64,000 nt of DNA from Massilia litorea (lineage in GTDB: Bacteria; Pseudomonadota; Gammaproteobacteria; Burkholderiales; Burkholderiaceae_D). The notes beneath the pieces were generated by a model, which was not told the origin of the DNA, searched no databases, and saw only the letters and a list, made by a program, of their open reading frames with translations. The DNA lies in NCBI RefSeq assembly GCF_015101885.1, contig NZ_CP062941.1, forward strand, positions 2,604,001-2,668,000. The letters are read 5' to 3'. A program made the position numbers and the translations under genes. Shown here one piece after another: positions 36,436 to 45,300 of the stretch (its first letter is position 1; each line of letters starts with the position of its first letter).

Positions 36436-38769
36436 TCATGCGGCCTGTCCTCCGAGTGCACTTTCCCGGCGCAACAGGCGTGCCGCCTGCACCATGTTCG
36501 CCAGCGCCGCGCGGGTCTCCGGCCAGGCCCGCGTCTTGAGGCCGCAGTCGGGATTGACCCACAGCTGCTCCGGCGCGATGACCTCGGCCGCCTTGCGCAT
36601 CAGGCGCAGGATGTCGTCGGCGGAAGGCACGCGTGGCGAGTGGATGTCGTAGACGCCCGGCCCGATGGCGTTCGGGTAGGCGAAGCTGCCGAAGCCGCGC
36701 AGCAGTTCCATGTCCGAGCGGCTGGTCTCGATGGTGATGACGTCGGCGTCGAGCGCGGCGATCTGCGGCAGGATGTCGTTGAACTCGGCGTAGCACATGT
36801 GGGTGTGCAGCTGGGTCCTGTCCTGGACGCCGCAGGCGGCGATGCGGAAGGCGCGCGTGGCCCAGTCCAGGTAGCCGTCCCAGGCCGCGCGCCGCAGCGG
36901 CAGGCCTTCGCGCAGCGCCGGCTCGTCGATCTGGATGATGCCGATGCCCGCTGCTTCCAGGTCGATTGCTTCGTCGCGGATCGCCAGCGCGATCTGCAGC
37001 GCGGTGGCGGATCGAGGCTGGTCGTCGCGCACGAATGACCATTGCAGGATCGTGACCGGTCCGGTCAGCATGCCCTTCATCGGACGCGCCGTGCGGCTCT
37101 GGGCATAGGCGCTCCAGGCGACCGTCATCGGGGCGGGGCGGGCGACGTCGCCGAACAGCACGGGCGGCTTCACGCAGCGCGAGCCGTAGGATTGCACCCA
37201 GCCGTTGGCGCTGAAGGCAAAGCCGTCCAGCTGTTCGCCGAAGTATTCGACCATGTCGTTGCGTTCGGCCTCGCCGTGCACCGGGACGTCGATGCCCAGC
37301 GCTTCCTGCTCGGCCACCGCATGGTCGATCTCGCGCCGCATGGCCGCTTCATATTCCGGCTGCGCCAGCTCGCCGCGTTTATGGGCCGCGCGCGCGGCGC
37401 GGATCGCCGCCGTCTGCGGGAAGGAGCCGATGGTCGTGGTCGGATACAGCGGCAAATTGAAGCGTTCCTGCTGCGCGGCCCTGCGCTCCGGATAGGGACT
37501 GGCGCGGCGGTCGGCATTGGGCGACAGCGCGGCCAGGCGCGCGGCGACCTCAGGCCGGCGTACACGCGTGCTGGTGCGGCGCGCCTCGCAGGCCGCCCGC
37601 GCTTCGCGCAATTCGAGCCAGACGCTGCCTTCGCCCTCGGCCAGGGCGCGCCGCAAGACCTGCAGCTCGTCCAGCTTTTCGCGAGCGCCGGCCAGCCAGC
37701 CGCGCAGTTCCAGGTCCATGGCGCCATCCTCGCGCAGGCTCAGGGGCACGTGCAGGAGCGAGCAGGAAGGCGCCAGCCAGAGATCTCCGCCTCGGCGCTG
37801 CGCCAGCGGCAGCAGCCGCGCCAGCGCCGCATCGAGGTCGGTGCGCCAGATGTTGCGGCCGTCGACGATGCCGACCGAAAGGACCTTGTGCGCGGGCAGC
37901 CAGTCGGCGATCGATTGCAGCTCGTGCCCGGCGCGCACCGCATCGACGTGCAGGCCGGCGACCGGCAGCTTGCAGGCCATGCTGAGGTTCTCCTCGAGCG
38001 GCGAAAAATAGGTGGCCAGCAGCAGCGGCAGCTGCGCCGTATTGAGGGTCTGGTAGGTGCGCTCGAAGGCGAGGATCCAGGCGCCCGGCAGGTTCAGGCC
38101 GAGGATCGGCTCGTCGACCTGCGCCCACTCGGCGCCGGCGGCCTTCAGTTGCGCCAGCAGCTGCACATAGGCCGGCAGCAGGGCGTCGAGCAGCTCCAGT
38201 TTGTCGAAGCCGGCGTCGCGCGTCTTGCCCAGCCAGAGGAAGCTCAGGGGACCGATCAGCGCCACCTTGACGCGGTGACCGAGGCTTCGCGCCTGCGCCA
38301 CCTCGCCCAGCAGGCGTTCGGAGGCCAGCGCGAAGCGGGTGGCGGTATCGAACTCCGGCACCAGGTAGTGGTAGTTGGTGTCGAACCACTTGGTCATCTC
38401 CAAAGCCGCCGTGCCGGCGTGCTGTGCGTTGCCGCAGCAGATGCCGTCGGCATGCTCATGGGCCACGCCGCGCGCCAGCGTGAAATAACGCGCCAGCGCC
38501 GTTTCGCGGCCATCGAAGCCGAAGCGTGCCGGCTCGCAGCCGAACAGCTGGATGTGGTTCGCGACATGGTCGTAGAAGGCGAAGTCGCCGACGGTGACGA
38601 AGTCGAGCCCGGCATCGGCCTGTTCGGCCCAGTGGCGTTCGTGCAGCGCCGCGCCGGTTTCTTCCAGCGCGGCGGCATCGATTTCTCCGCGCCAGTGGCG
38701 CTCCAGGGCGAACTTCAGTTCACGTTGCAGGCCGATGCGGGGATAGCCAAGAGTATGAGTTTTGATCAT
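36436..38769 (-). CDS. metE: Cobalamin-independent methionine synthase MetE
   Basis: A 777-residue enzyme that transfers the methyl group of 5-methyltetrahydropteroyl-polyglutamate to homocysteine. The N-terminus, [23 protein letters not shown], is diagnostic. The C-terminal barrel has the zinc ligands: His and Cys in [10 protein letters not shown] near residue 655 and Cys in NPDCGLKTR near 738. Other conserved pieces are [11 protein letters not shown] and [14 protein letters not shown]. It is divergent from metR, with 106 bp between them, and the region contains a MetR box. No cobalamin riboswitch was recognised. Confidence 0.97.
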   Translation of the reverse strand: MIKTHTLGYPRIGLQRELKFALERHWRGEIDAAALEETGAALHERHWAEQADAGLDFVTVGDFAFYDHVANHIQLFGCEPARFGFDGRETALARYFTLARGVAHEHADGICCGNAQHAGTAALEMTKWFDTNYHYLVPEFDTATRFALASERLLGEVAQARSLGHRVKVALIGPLSFLWLGKTRDAGFDKLELLDALLPAYVQLLAQLKAAGAEWAQVDEPILGLNLPGAWILAFERTYQTLNTAQLPLLLATYFSPLEENLSMACKLPVAGLHVDAVRAGHELQSIADWLPAHKVLSVGIVDGRNIWRTDLDAALARLLPLAQRRGGDLWLAPSCSLLHVPLSLREDGAMDLELRGWLAGAREKLDELQVLRRALAEGEGSVWLELREARAACEARRTSTRVRRPEVAARLAALSPNADRRASPYPERRAAQQERFNLPLYPTTTIGSFPQTAAIRAARAAHKRGELAQPEYEAAMRREIDHAVAEQEALGIDVPVHGEAERNDMVEYFGEQLDGFAFSANGWVQSYGSRCVKPPVLFGDVARPAPMTVAWSAYAQSRTARPMKGMLTGPVTILQWSFVRDDQPRSATALQIALAIRDEAIDLEAAGIGIIQIDEPALREGLPLRRAAWDGYLDWATRAFRIAACGVQDRTQLHTHMCYAEFNDILPQIAALDADVITIETSRSDMELLRGFGSFAYPNAIGPGVYDIHSPRVPSADDILRLMRKAAEVIAPEQLWVNPDCGLKTRAWPETRAALANMVQAARLLRRESALGGQAA

Positions 38770-38852
38770 GATTATCGAAATCTGTATGAATGATGCTATC
38801 GATTATCGGCAGAGCTGGTGCATAATTCAAACGACAAATTTTGCTAATCACC

Positions 38853-38865
38853 TGAAAAATATTCA
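38853..38865. promoter_or_regulatory. MetR box in the metE-metR intergenic region
   Basis: TGAAAAATATTCA is a perfect match to the MetR consensus TGAA-N5-TTCA. It lies 11-23 bp upstream of the metR start and about 85 bp upstream of metE, suiting both metR autoregulation and metE activation. Confidence 0.85.
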
Positions 38866-38875
38866 TGGAGTTTTG

Positions 38876-39802
38876 ATGGCTTCGTCTATCCTCGAACTGC
38901 GCCACCTGCGCACCCTGCTGGCTTTAAAAGAGGCGGGCACCATTTCGCGCGCGGCGCAGCTGCTGAACGTGACGCAGTCGGCCCTGTCGCACCAGGTGCT
39001 GGCGCTGGAACGCCAGTACGACGCCAGCCTGTTCGAGCGCAAGTCGACGCCGGTCGCGTTCACGGCGGCGGGCCAGCGCCTGCTGGAACTGGCGGCGCAG
39101 GTGCTGCCGCTGGTCGGTTCGGCCGAGCGCGACCTGGCGCGCATGAGCACCGACGCCAGCGGCAAGCTGCGCATCGCGGTCGAATGCCATACCTGCTTCG
39201 ACTGGCTGATGCCCTCGATGGATGCGCTGCGCGAACGCTGGCCGGAAGTGGAGCAGGACATCGTGTCGGGCTTCCAGGCCGATCCGGTGGGCCTGCTGCA
39301 CCAGGACCGCGCGGAAGTGGCGATCGTCTCGGAGCTCGACGAGAGCGAAACGGAGATGGTGTTTCATCCGCTGTTCGAATTCGAGATGGTGGCAATCCTG
39401 CCGCTCGGCCATCCTTATCTCGGCAAGCCTTACCTGGTGGCCGACGATTTCGCGGGCCAGGCCCTGATCACCTACCCGGTGCCGGACGAGATGCTGGACC
39501 TGGTGCGCCAGGTGCTGCGCCCGGCCGGTGTCGAGCCGCCGCGCAGGACGACCGAGCTGACGGTGGGGATGCTGCAACTGGTGGCGAGCGGACGCGGTTT
39601 CGCTGCGCTGCCGCTGTGGGCGGTGAACGGCTACCTGGAGCGCGGCTATGTGGCGCGCCAGCGCATCGGCCCCGACGGCCTGACGGCGCGCCTGTATGCG
39701 GTGGTGCCGAAGCGGCTGGCAGGCAGCGCCTACCTGGCCGACTTCGTGCAGGTGATGCGCGAGACTTCGCTGCTGGCGCTGCCGGGGATCAGGCTGCTGT
39801 GA
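38876..39802 (+). CDS. metR: LysR family regulator MetR
   Basis: A 308-residue regulator. The ATG at 38876 follows GGAG (38867-38870), and the N-terminus LELRHLRTLLALKEAGTISRAAQLLNVTQSALSHQV matches MetR. The effector domain shows the MetR-specific CHTCFDWLMPSMD, where homocysteine acts as co-inducer, and AIVSELDESETEMVFHPLF. It is divergent from metE, the classic target. The longer open frame from 38762 covers the operator and lacks a plausible start. It is convergent with the following Bug gene, with only 1 bp between stop codons. Confidence 0.96.
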   Translation: MASSILELRHLRTLLALKEAGTISRAAQLLNVTQSALSHQVLALERQYDASLFERKSTPVAFTAAGQRLLELAAQVLPLVGSAERDLARMSTDASGKLRIAVECHTCFDWLMPSMDALRERWPEVEQDIVSGFQADPVGLLHQDRAEVAIVSELDESETEMVFHPLFEFEMVAILPLGHPYLGKPYLVADDFAGQALITYPVPDEMLDLVRQVLRPAGVEPPRRTTELTVGMLQLVASGRGFAALPLWAVNGYLERGYVARQRIGPDGLTARLYAVVPKRLAGSAYLADFVQVMRETSLLALPGIRLL

Positions 39803-39803
39803 T

Positions 39804-40772
39804 TCAGTCCAGGCTGATCGCTTTCGCCTTGATCAGCTTTCCCCATTTTTCGCGCTCGGTTTTCGCGTAAGCGGCCATGTCGGCCGGGCTGCCGGGGATG
39901 GCTTCCAGTCCCAACGCCTGGAAACGCGCCTTGACCGCCTCGGTACCGATCGCCCTGTTCAGGTCCTTGTTCAGCGTGTCGATGACGGCCGGCGGCGTTT
40001 TGGCCGGCGCCACCATGCCCTGCCATGCATAGGCTTCGAAGCCCGCCATGCCTTGCTCGTTCAGGGTCGGGATGCTGTCGAAGCCCTGCACCCGCTTCAG
40101 GCTGGCGACACCGATGGCGCGCAGCTTGCCGGCCCGGATATGCGAGCCGCCGGCGGCGGTGTCGACGAACATGAAGGGCACCTGGCCGCCGATGACGTCC
40201 TGCACCGCCGGCGCCGCGCCTTTATAGGGCGCATGCAGCAGGTTCAGTTTGGCGCCGTCGGCAAACAGTTCGGTGGCGAGATGGTGCGGGCTGCCGGCGC
40301 CCGGGCTGGCGTAGGCGGCCGGAGAACTTTGCCCCCTGGCCCAGGCCAGGAACTCCTGCAGGTTTTTTGCAGGGACCTGGGGATTGACCACCAGGATCAT
40401 CGGAAAGCGTGCGATCAGGCCGACCGGGGCGAAGTCCTGTTCCGCGTTGTAGCCGGGCTTCGTATATAAAAACTGGTTGGTGGAGAGGGTGGCCGTATCG
40501 GCGGTCAGCACGACCTGTCCATCGGCCTTGGCCTTGGCGGCATAGGCGGCGCCGATATTCGTGCCCGCACCCGGCTTGTTGTTGATGATGATCGGCTGGC
40601 CGAGGGTCTTCGTCATTTCCGACGCGATCACGCGCGCGACGACGTCGGAACCGCCGCCCGCGGCGTAGGGCACGACCCATTCGACGGGGCCGTTCGGAAA
40701 GGCAAAGGCCAGGACAGGCGCGGCAAAGGCGAGGGCGCAGAAGGCGCGCCGGGCGAGGGTCGGGAAAGTCAT
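39804..40772 (-). CDS. Bug/TctC family solute-binding protein
   Basis: A 322-residue periplasmic receptor of the same family as the gene at 29514-30485. The ATG at 40772 gives a signal peptide (FCALAFAAPVLAFA). Family motifs are VEWVVPYAAGGGSDVVARV, INNKPGAGTNIGAAYAA, ADGQVVLTADTATL, the ligand-loop ASPGAGSPHHLATELF, and GMVAPAKTPPAVIDTLN. No membrane components TctA/TctB are nearby. It lies 31 bp downstream of the PhzF gene on the same strand and may share a transcript with it. The ligand is unknown. Confidence 0.93.
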   Translation of the reverse strand: MTFPTLARRAFCALAFAAPVLAFAFPNGPVEWVVPYAAGGGSDVVARVIASEMTKTLGQPIIINNKPGAGTNIGAAYAAKAKADGQVVLTADTATLSTNQFLYTKPGYNAEQDFAPVGLIARFPMILVVNPQVPAKNLQEFLAWARGQSSPAAYASPGAGSPHHLATELFADGAKLNLLHAPYKGAAPAVQDVIGGQVPFMFVDTAAGGSHIRAGKLRAIGVASLKRVQGFDSIPTLNEQGMAGFEAYAWQGMVAPAKTPPAVIDTLNKDLNRAIGTEAVKARFQALGLEAIPGSPADMAAYAKTEREKWGKLIKAKAISLD

Positions 40773-40803
40773 GCGGTCTCCAGGTGTTGTGTTTTTAGCT
40801 AAT

Positions 40804-41598
40804 TTAACACGCTTCGACACGTCCGCCGACCAGTACCGCCTCGCCGTCGATCATCGTGCGGATCAGGCAGTCGCGTCCTGTCGCATGGCCCTGGTGCAGC
40901 GTCAGGCCATGCCCGAGGGCGACCGTCAAGGCGCCGGCCGCGACGCCGGTCGCGGCATCCTCCAGCTTCGGATCGAGGTGGTTGAAGTTGCGGCCCTCAT
41001 AGTCGCCTGCGCCGCTGCGGCACCAGGCATAGCAGCCGCTGATGCCGGTCGCGCGGCCCCAGGCGGCGATCGCTTCCAGGTCCGGCCTCAATTCGTACAA
41101 GGCAGCGCGGTCCGCCACTTCCAGCAGCAGCTTCGGACTGCCGACCGAGGCGATGACGGGCGCGCTTGCCAGTGCGAGGCCCGGCGCGGCCAGCAGGCGC
41201 CTCGCCAGCGCTGCATCGGCCTCGACGTGGGGCGCCTCCTGCCGCGCCAGCTGCACGAACACATCCTCGCCGGTGCGCGACAGCAGCAGGCGCTGGCCAC
41301 GCATCGCCGTCGTCACAGCCAGCGGCGCCTTGCTCCCATGCCGCTCGAACAGCACCTGCGCCGCCGCCAGCGTCGCGTGCAGGCAAAGCGGGCTGCGCAT
41401 GTGGGGGTAGACGAAGTCGAGGGTCGCGGCGAGATCGGGGTCCGTGGCTGCGTCGATGAAGACGCAAGTGAGCGCCTGTTCGCGGGCGAACAGGGAACGC
41501 TGCGCGGGATCAGGCGGTCCATCCTCGACCACCAGAGCCGGATTGCCGCCGCCGTGGGCCGTGCCGAAGCAGGCAAAAAGCCGTGTATTCATGGTCAT
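40804..41598 (-). CDS. PhzF family protein (isomerase/epimerase fold)
   Basis: A 264-residue protein of the PhzF/diaminopimelate-epimerase-like fold. The start is ambiguous between ATG codons at 41598 and 41592, and neither has a strong ribosome site. The N-terminus RLFACFGTAHGGGNPALVV holds the glycine-rich GGGNPA motif in place of the canonical G-N-P-x-A-V. The C-terminus carries DPATG-like EDAATGVAAGALTVALG. PhzF itself isomerises a dihydroanthranilate in phenazine synthesis, but most homologues have no known substrate and no phenazine genes are present. It follows the PPTase by 108 bp. Confidence 0.82.
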   Translation of the reverse strand: MTMNTRLFACFGTAHGGGNPALVVEDGPPDPAQRSLFAREQALTCVFIDAATDPDLAATLDFVYPHMRSPLCLHATLAAAQVLFERHGSKAPLAVTTAMRGQRLLLSRTGEDVFVQLARQEAPHVEADAALARRLLAAPGLALASAPVIASVGSPKLLLEVADRAALYELRPDLEAIAAWGRATGISGCYAWCRSGAGDYEGRNFNHLDPKLEDAATGVAAGALTVALGHGLTLHQGHATGRDCLIRTMIDGEAVLVGGRVEAC

Positions 41599-41706
41599 GT
41601 TCGCAAGTCGAAAGCCCGAGTCTGCCATAGCCGGGCGCTTCCAGCACCGGCTGCGCAGCAAGGGCACCTCTCCGGCCCCAGGGGGAGCTGCACAAGCCAG
41701 GCGGTA

Positions 41707-42318
41707 TCAAGCCCCTGATACCCCCGTCAGCGCCAGATAGCCCACATGGCCTTCCGGAAGCGCCAGGGAGAAGTTGCGGCAGGTCCGGAGCGCAAGGGCC
41801 AGGTCGTCGCGCCACTCGCTTAGTTGCAAGCCGAGGCATTTCAGGCGCGCCTCATGTTCGCTCCAGGCCTGCGCAAACGCGGTGTCGCGCTCGCCGTGGG
41901 GCAGGGTTGCCAGCGCATCGGCGGTGGCGCGCCCCAGGTAATCGCGCGCCACCGGTCGCCAGTCCGGCACCGGCAAGATGGACGTGACGTCGATGCCGAC
42001 CGCGCCGTTGAGGGAACAGGCCGCCACCGAGATGTCGCCATCATGGCTGATCGACAGCGCAATCCGATGATGCCCCGAGTCCAGCGCCACGGCCGCCCAG
42101 GGCGCGGCGCCCTGGGGCGAATGCAGTTCGATGCGGCCGGCATCGATGCCGTAATGCGCAGCCAACGCCGCCACCAGGGCGGCGCGAATGCGCAGCCGGG
42201 CCGTTTCGCGGTCCGGCTGCCCGCGTATCCCGATGATGGCCACGCCGGATGATCCGGCGAGCCTGGCAAAGCTGGCGTCCCCACCCCAGTGGATGGCCAA
42301 GGGCGTGTCCACGCTCAC
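41707..42318 (-). CDS. 4'-phosphopantetheinyl transferase, coupled to the Pls-type NRPS
   Basis: A 203-residue Sfp-superfamily enzyme that would load the phosphopantetheine arm of CoA onto the carrier-domain serine of the adjacent synthetase. The magnesium and CoA motifs are visible: ISHDGDISVAAC, then VGIDV near residue 110, and WSEHEARLKCLG near 150 (the W-S-x-x-E-A-x-x-K signature). It starts with GTG at 42318, and that codon overlaps the synthetase stop in GTGA, so translation is coupled. The N-terminal HWGGDASFARLAG region is divergent. Dedication to this synthetase is inferred from the overlap. Confidence 0.85.
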   Translation of the reverse strand: MSVDTPLAIHWGGDASFARLAGSSGVAIIGIRGQPDRETARLRIRAALVAALAAHYGIDAGRIELHSPQGAAPWAAVALDSGHHRIALSISHDGDISVAACSLNGAVGIDVTSILPVPDWRPVARDYLGRATADALATLPHGERDTAFAQAWSEHEARLKCLGLQLSEWRDDLALALRTCRNFSLALPEGHVGYLALTGVSGA

Positions 42319-45300
42319 TGCGCCGCCCGCAAGGGCGCCGCCGGCAAGCCGATCCAGCTGCTTGCGGCAGGAATGTGCTCGCCTTTCATCACCAGCGTGA
42401 GTGGTCCCAGACGTGCGTTATCCCCCACGCGGGCGCTGTACAGCACCGCGCTGCGCGGGCCGACATAGACCTTGCTGCCGATGTCGACGCGGTCTATCTT
42501 CATTACCCGGTCTTCGAACAGGTGGGTCTGCGGACAGGACAGCGCATTCAGTTCGCTGTGGTCGCCGATGTGCACGCAGTCGAACTCCGTGATGTCGGTG
42601 GTATCCAGGTACACGCCTTTGCCGATACGGCAGCCGAGCAAACGGAAGGCGATCGGCAGCCATGGGGTACCGCGCAGATAACGCATGAAGTTCGGCACGG
42701 CGATGCCTTCGTACATATTCGTTACGCCTTCGGACACCCATACGAAGGGCGTCCACATCGGCTCCGCGCGTTTCTGGTAGCGTCCCACCAGCACCCACTT
42801 GAAGGCCAGCACGAACAGGTAGTTGCCGATGCCGTAGGCGAGACCGATCAGCGCCAGGTAGGAAATGACTTCGGCCCAGTGCCCGGCGCCGGCGACCGGC
42901 ATCAGGTCCAGCACCACCGTGTAGCCGACGGCGATCACCAGGGCGTGCGGTGCCACGATGCGGAAGGCTTCCACCAGTGCGCGGCCGAGGCGGCGCAGCG
43001 GCGACGGCCGGTAAGTCAGGTGTTCCGGATAGCCGCTGACCTGTTCGCGCGCCGGGAGGTGGATCGGCGGCGAGCCGAGCCAGGTGTCGCCGTCCTTCAT
43101 GCGCTCGTTGGCCGGAGCGTGGGTGTGCACGCCCACCAGCACGCCCTCCGGCAGGATGGTGCCGTCCGGGATGTAGCTGCCGTTGCCGACGAACGAACGA
43201 TTCGACACCACGGTCGGTTCCATCGTCATCCAGCCGCCGTCGATATGTTCGTCACCGAGCATCACGGCGTCGGCGATGAAGGTCTCGTCGCCCAGTGTCA
43301 GCATGTCCGGAACCACGCCCAGCGCGGTAGAGATCTCGGCATCGCGTCCGACCTTGGCGCCCAGCAGGCGGTACCAGAAGGGCGCATACACCGTGGCGTA
43401 GATGCCGTGAAGGACGTTCAGGCTCGACTCCTGGATGTGGCTGACCAGCCACTTCTTGCAGTAGGCGTTCGAGTGAACGGCGAAGCGGCCCGGCTGGATG
43501 CGCGGCAGGAAGCCCCAGCGGATTGCAGCCGACACCAGCACGGTCATCAAAATCAGCACCGCGCTGGCCGGCAGGGCCAGCACGAAATAGCGCACCAGCT
43601 GCGCCTGGATTGAATTCGCCGGCAGCCAGGCCAGGGTCCCGCGCTCGTCGAACCAGTCGATCAGCACGAAGCTCGGGAACACCGGCATGAAGAACAGCGT
43701 CGCCACCAGCAGGATGCCGAATATGAAGAACAGCGCTTCTCCGGCCAGGCGCAGCCGGCTCGTGTGCTGACGCGGCGGCAGCGCCGATGGGTCGAAGGCG
43801 CCGGCGTCGCGTGCGGGCGAGCCGTTCCAGACGCGGTTCGCGGGCACCACCGCCCCGTCCTGCAGCGCCGACTGGCCCTCGAGGTGGCCGCGCCGCTCCA
43901 CGCGCGTGTTTCCCTCCAGGAGGGCGTACGACGAGACGAAGGCGTCGTCCTCGAGCACGACAGTGCCCAGCAGCAGGCGGCCGCGCTCGACGCGCGCGTT
44001 CTCGACATTGACGGCATTGCCGATGCTGACATTGTCGCCGACATGCAGCAGTTCCGGCACGCGTACCATCATCGAGCCGATCACGGCGTCGCGGCCGATC
44101 TTCGCGCCCAGCAGGCGCAGCCACCATGTATACAGTGAGGACCCGGCCAGCAGGTAAGTCGGCGCCGCCTCGATCAGGCGGTCGCCCAGCCACCAGCGGA
44201 AGTAGGTCCTGCCCCACAGCGGATACGAACCCGGCTTGAGGCGGCCGGCAACCAGCCATTTGCCGCCGATCGCAAACGCGAACTCCATGATCGTCGCCAG
44301 GAGGAACACGCCGATCGCCGCCGCGATCGCGCGCGGGATCCTGTCGCCCGCGTCGCCGGTCATGTAGTGGTAAGTGAAGAAGGGCGCCAGCCACTGCGCC
44401 ATCCGCAGCGTCACGAGCACCGGCACGGTCGCCAGCTGGGCCAGGCCGCACAGCCAGCGGCGCGCCGCCGGCGGCGGGGCCCAGTCGGGTTCCTCCGCCG
44501 CCGTTCCCGCGCCCTGATCGAGGCTCGACGCGATCGCGCCAATCCGGCGCTGCTCGTAGATGTCGCGCACCGTCAGGTGGGCAAAGCGCGGGTCCCGGCG
44601 CAGGGCGGTTGCCAGGCGTGCGGCAAAAAAGGAGTGGCCGCCCAGGTCGGAGAAGAAGTCCTGCTCGCGCCGGATCGCCTGGCCCGGGAACAGCTGGGCC
44701 AGGGCCGCGAACAAGGCTTGCTCTCCCGGTGTTTCCGGCGTGTCCGATCCGGCCGGGTCGCCCGGCAGCGGCGTGCTCAGGGCCATGGCCTTGAGGGCCT
44801 TGCGGTCGATTTTGCCCGAGGTCAGGCGCGGCATGACAGCCAGGACTTCGAATTGGCTCGGCACCATATACGGCGGCAGGCGGCCGGACAGTGCCTTGCG
44901 CAGCGTGGCGGACGCCAGCTGCTCGCCGGTCGCCCCCTGGGCCGGCACCAGATAGGCGACGAGGTGGTCGATGCCCTCGTCCTTGCGCAGCAATACGGCG
45001 GTCGTGCCGACGCCTTCCTGCTGGGCCAGCACGGCTTCGATCTCGCCCAGTTCGACGCGAAAACCGCGGATCTTGACCTGGTCGTCGGTACGGCCCAGGC
45101 ATACCACCTGGCCGTCCGGCTCGATGCGCGCCAGGTCGCCGGTGCGGTACAGGCGATCGTCGTGGCTGCCGGAGGCCCATGGGTTGGGCAGGAATTTTTC
45201 GGCAGTGAGGTCGGGGCGCCCCAGGTAGCCTGCGGACAGGCCGGGACCGGTGATGCACAGTTCCCCGGTTTCGCCGCGCGGCAGGATCCGCAGGCCCTTG

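Noticed and set aside
38770..38875. Cobalamin riboswitch upstream of metE
   Set aside because: The 106-bp gap is AT-rich, lacks a B12-box-like conserved core and contains a MetR box instead, so MetR control explains the region.
40804..41598. PhzF gene as evidence of a phenazine cluster
   Set aside because: No other phz genes (phzA, B, D, E, G) are present, and most PhzF-fold proteins have nothing to do with phenazines.
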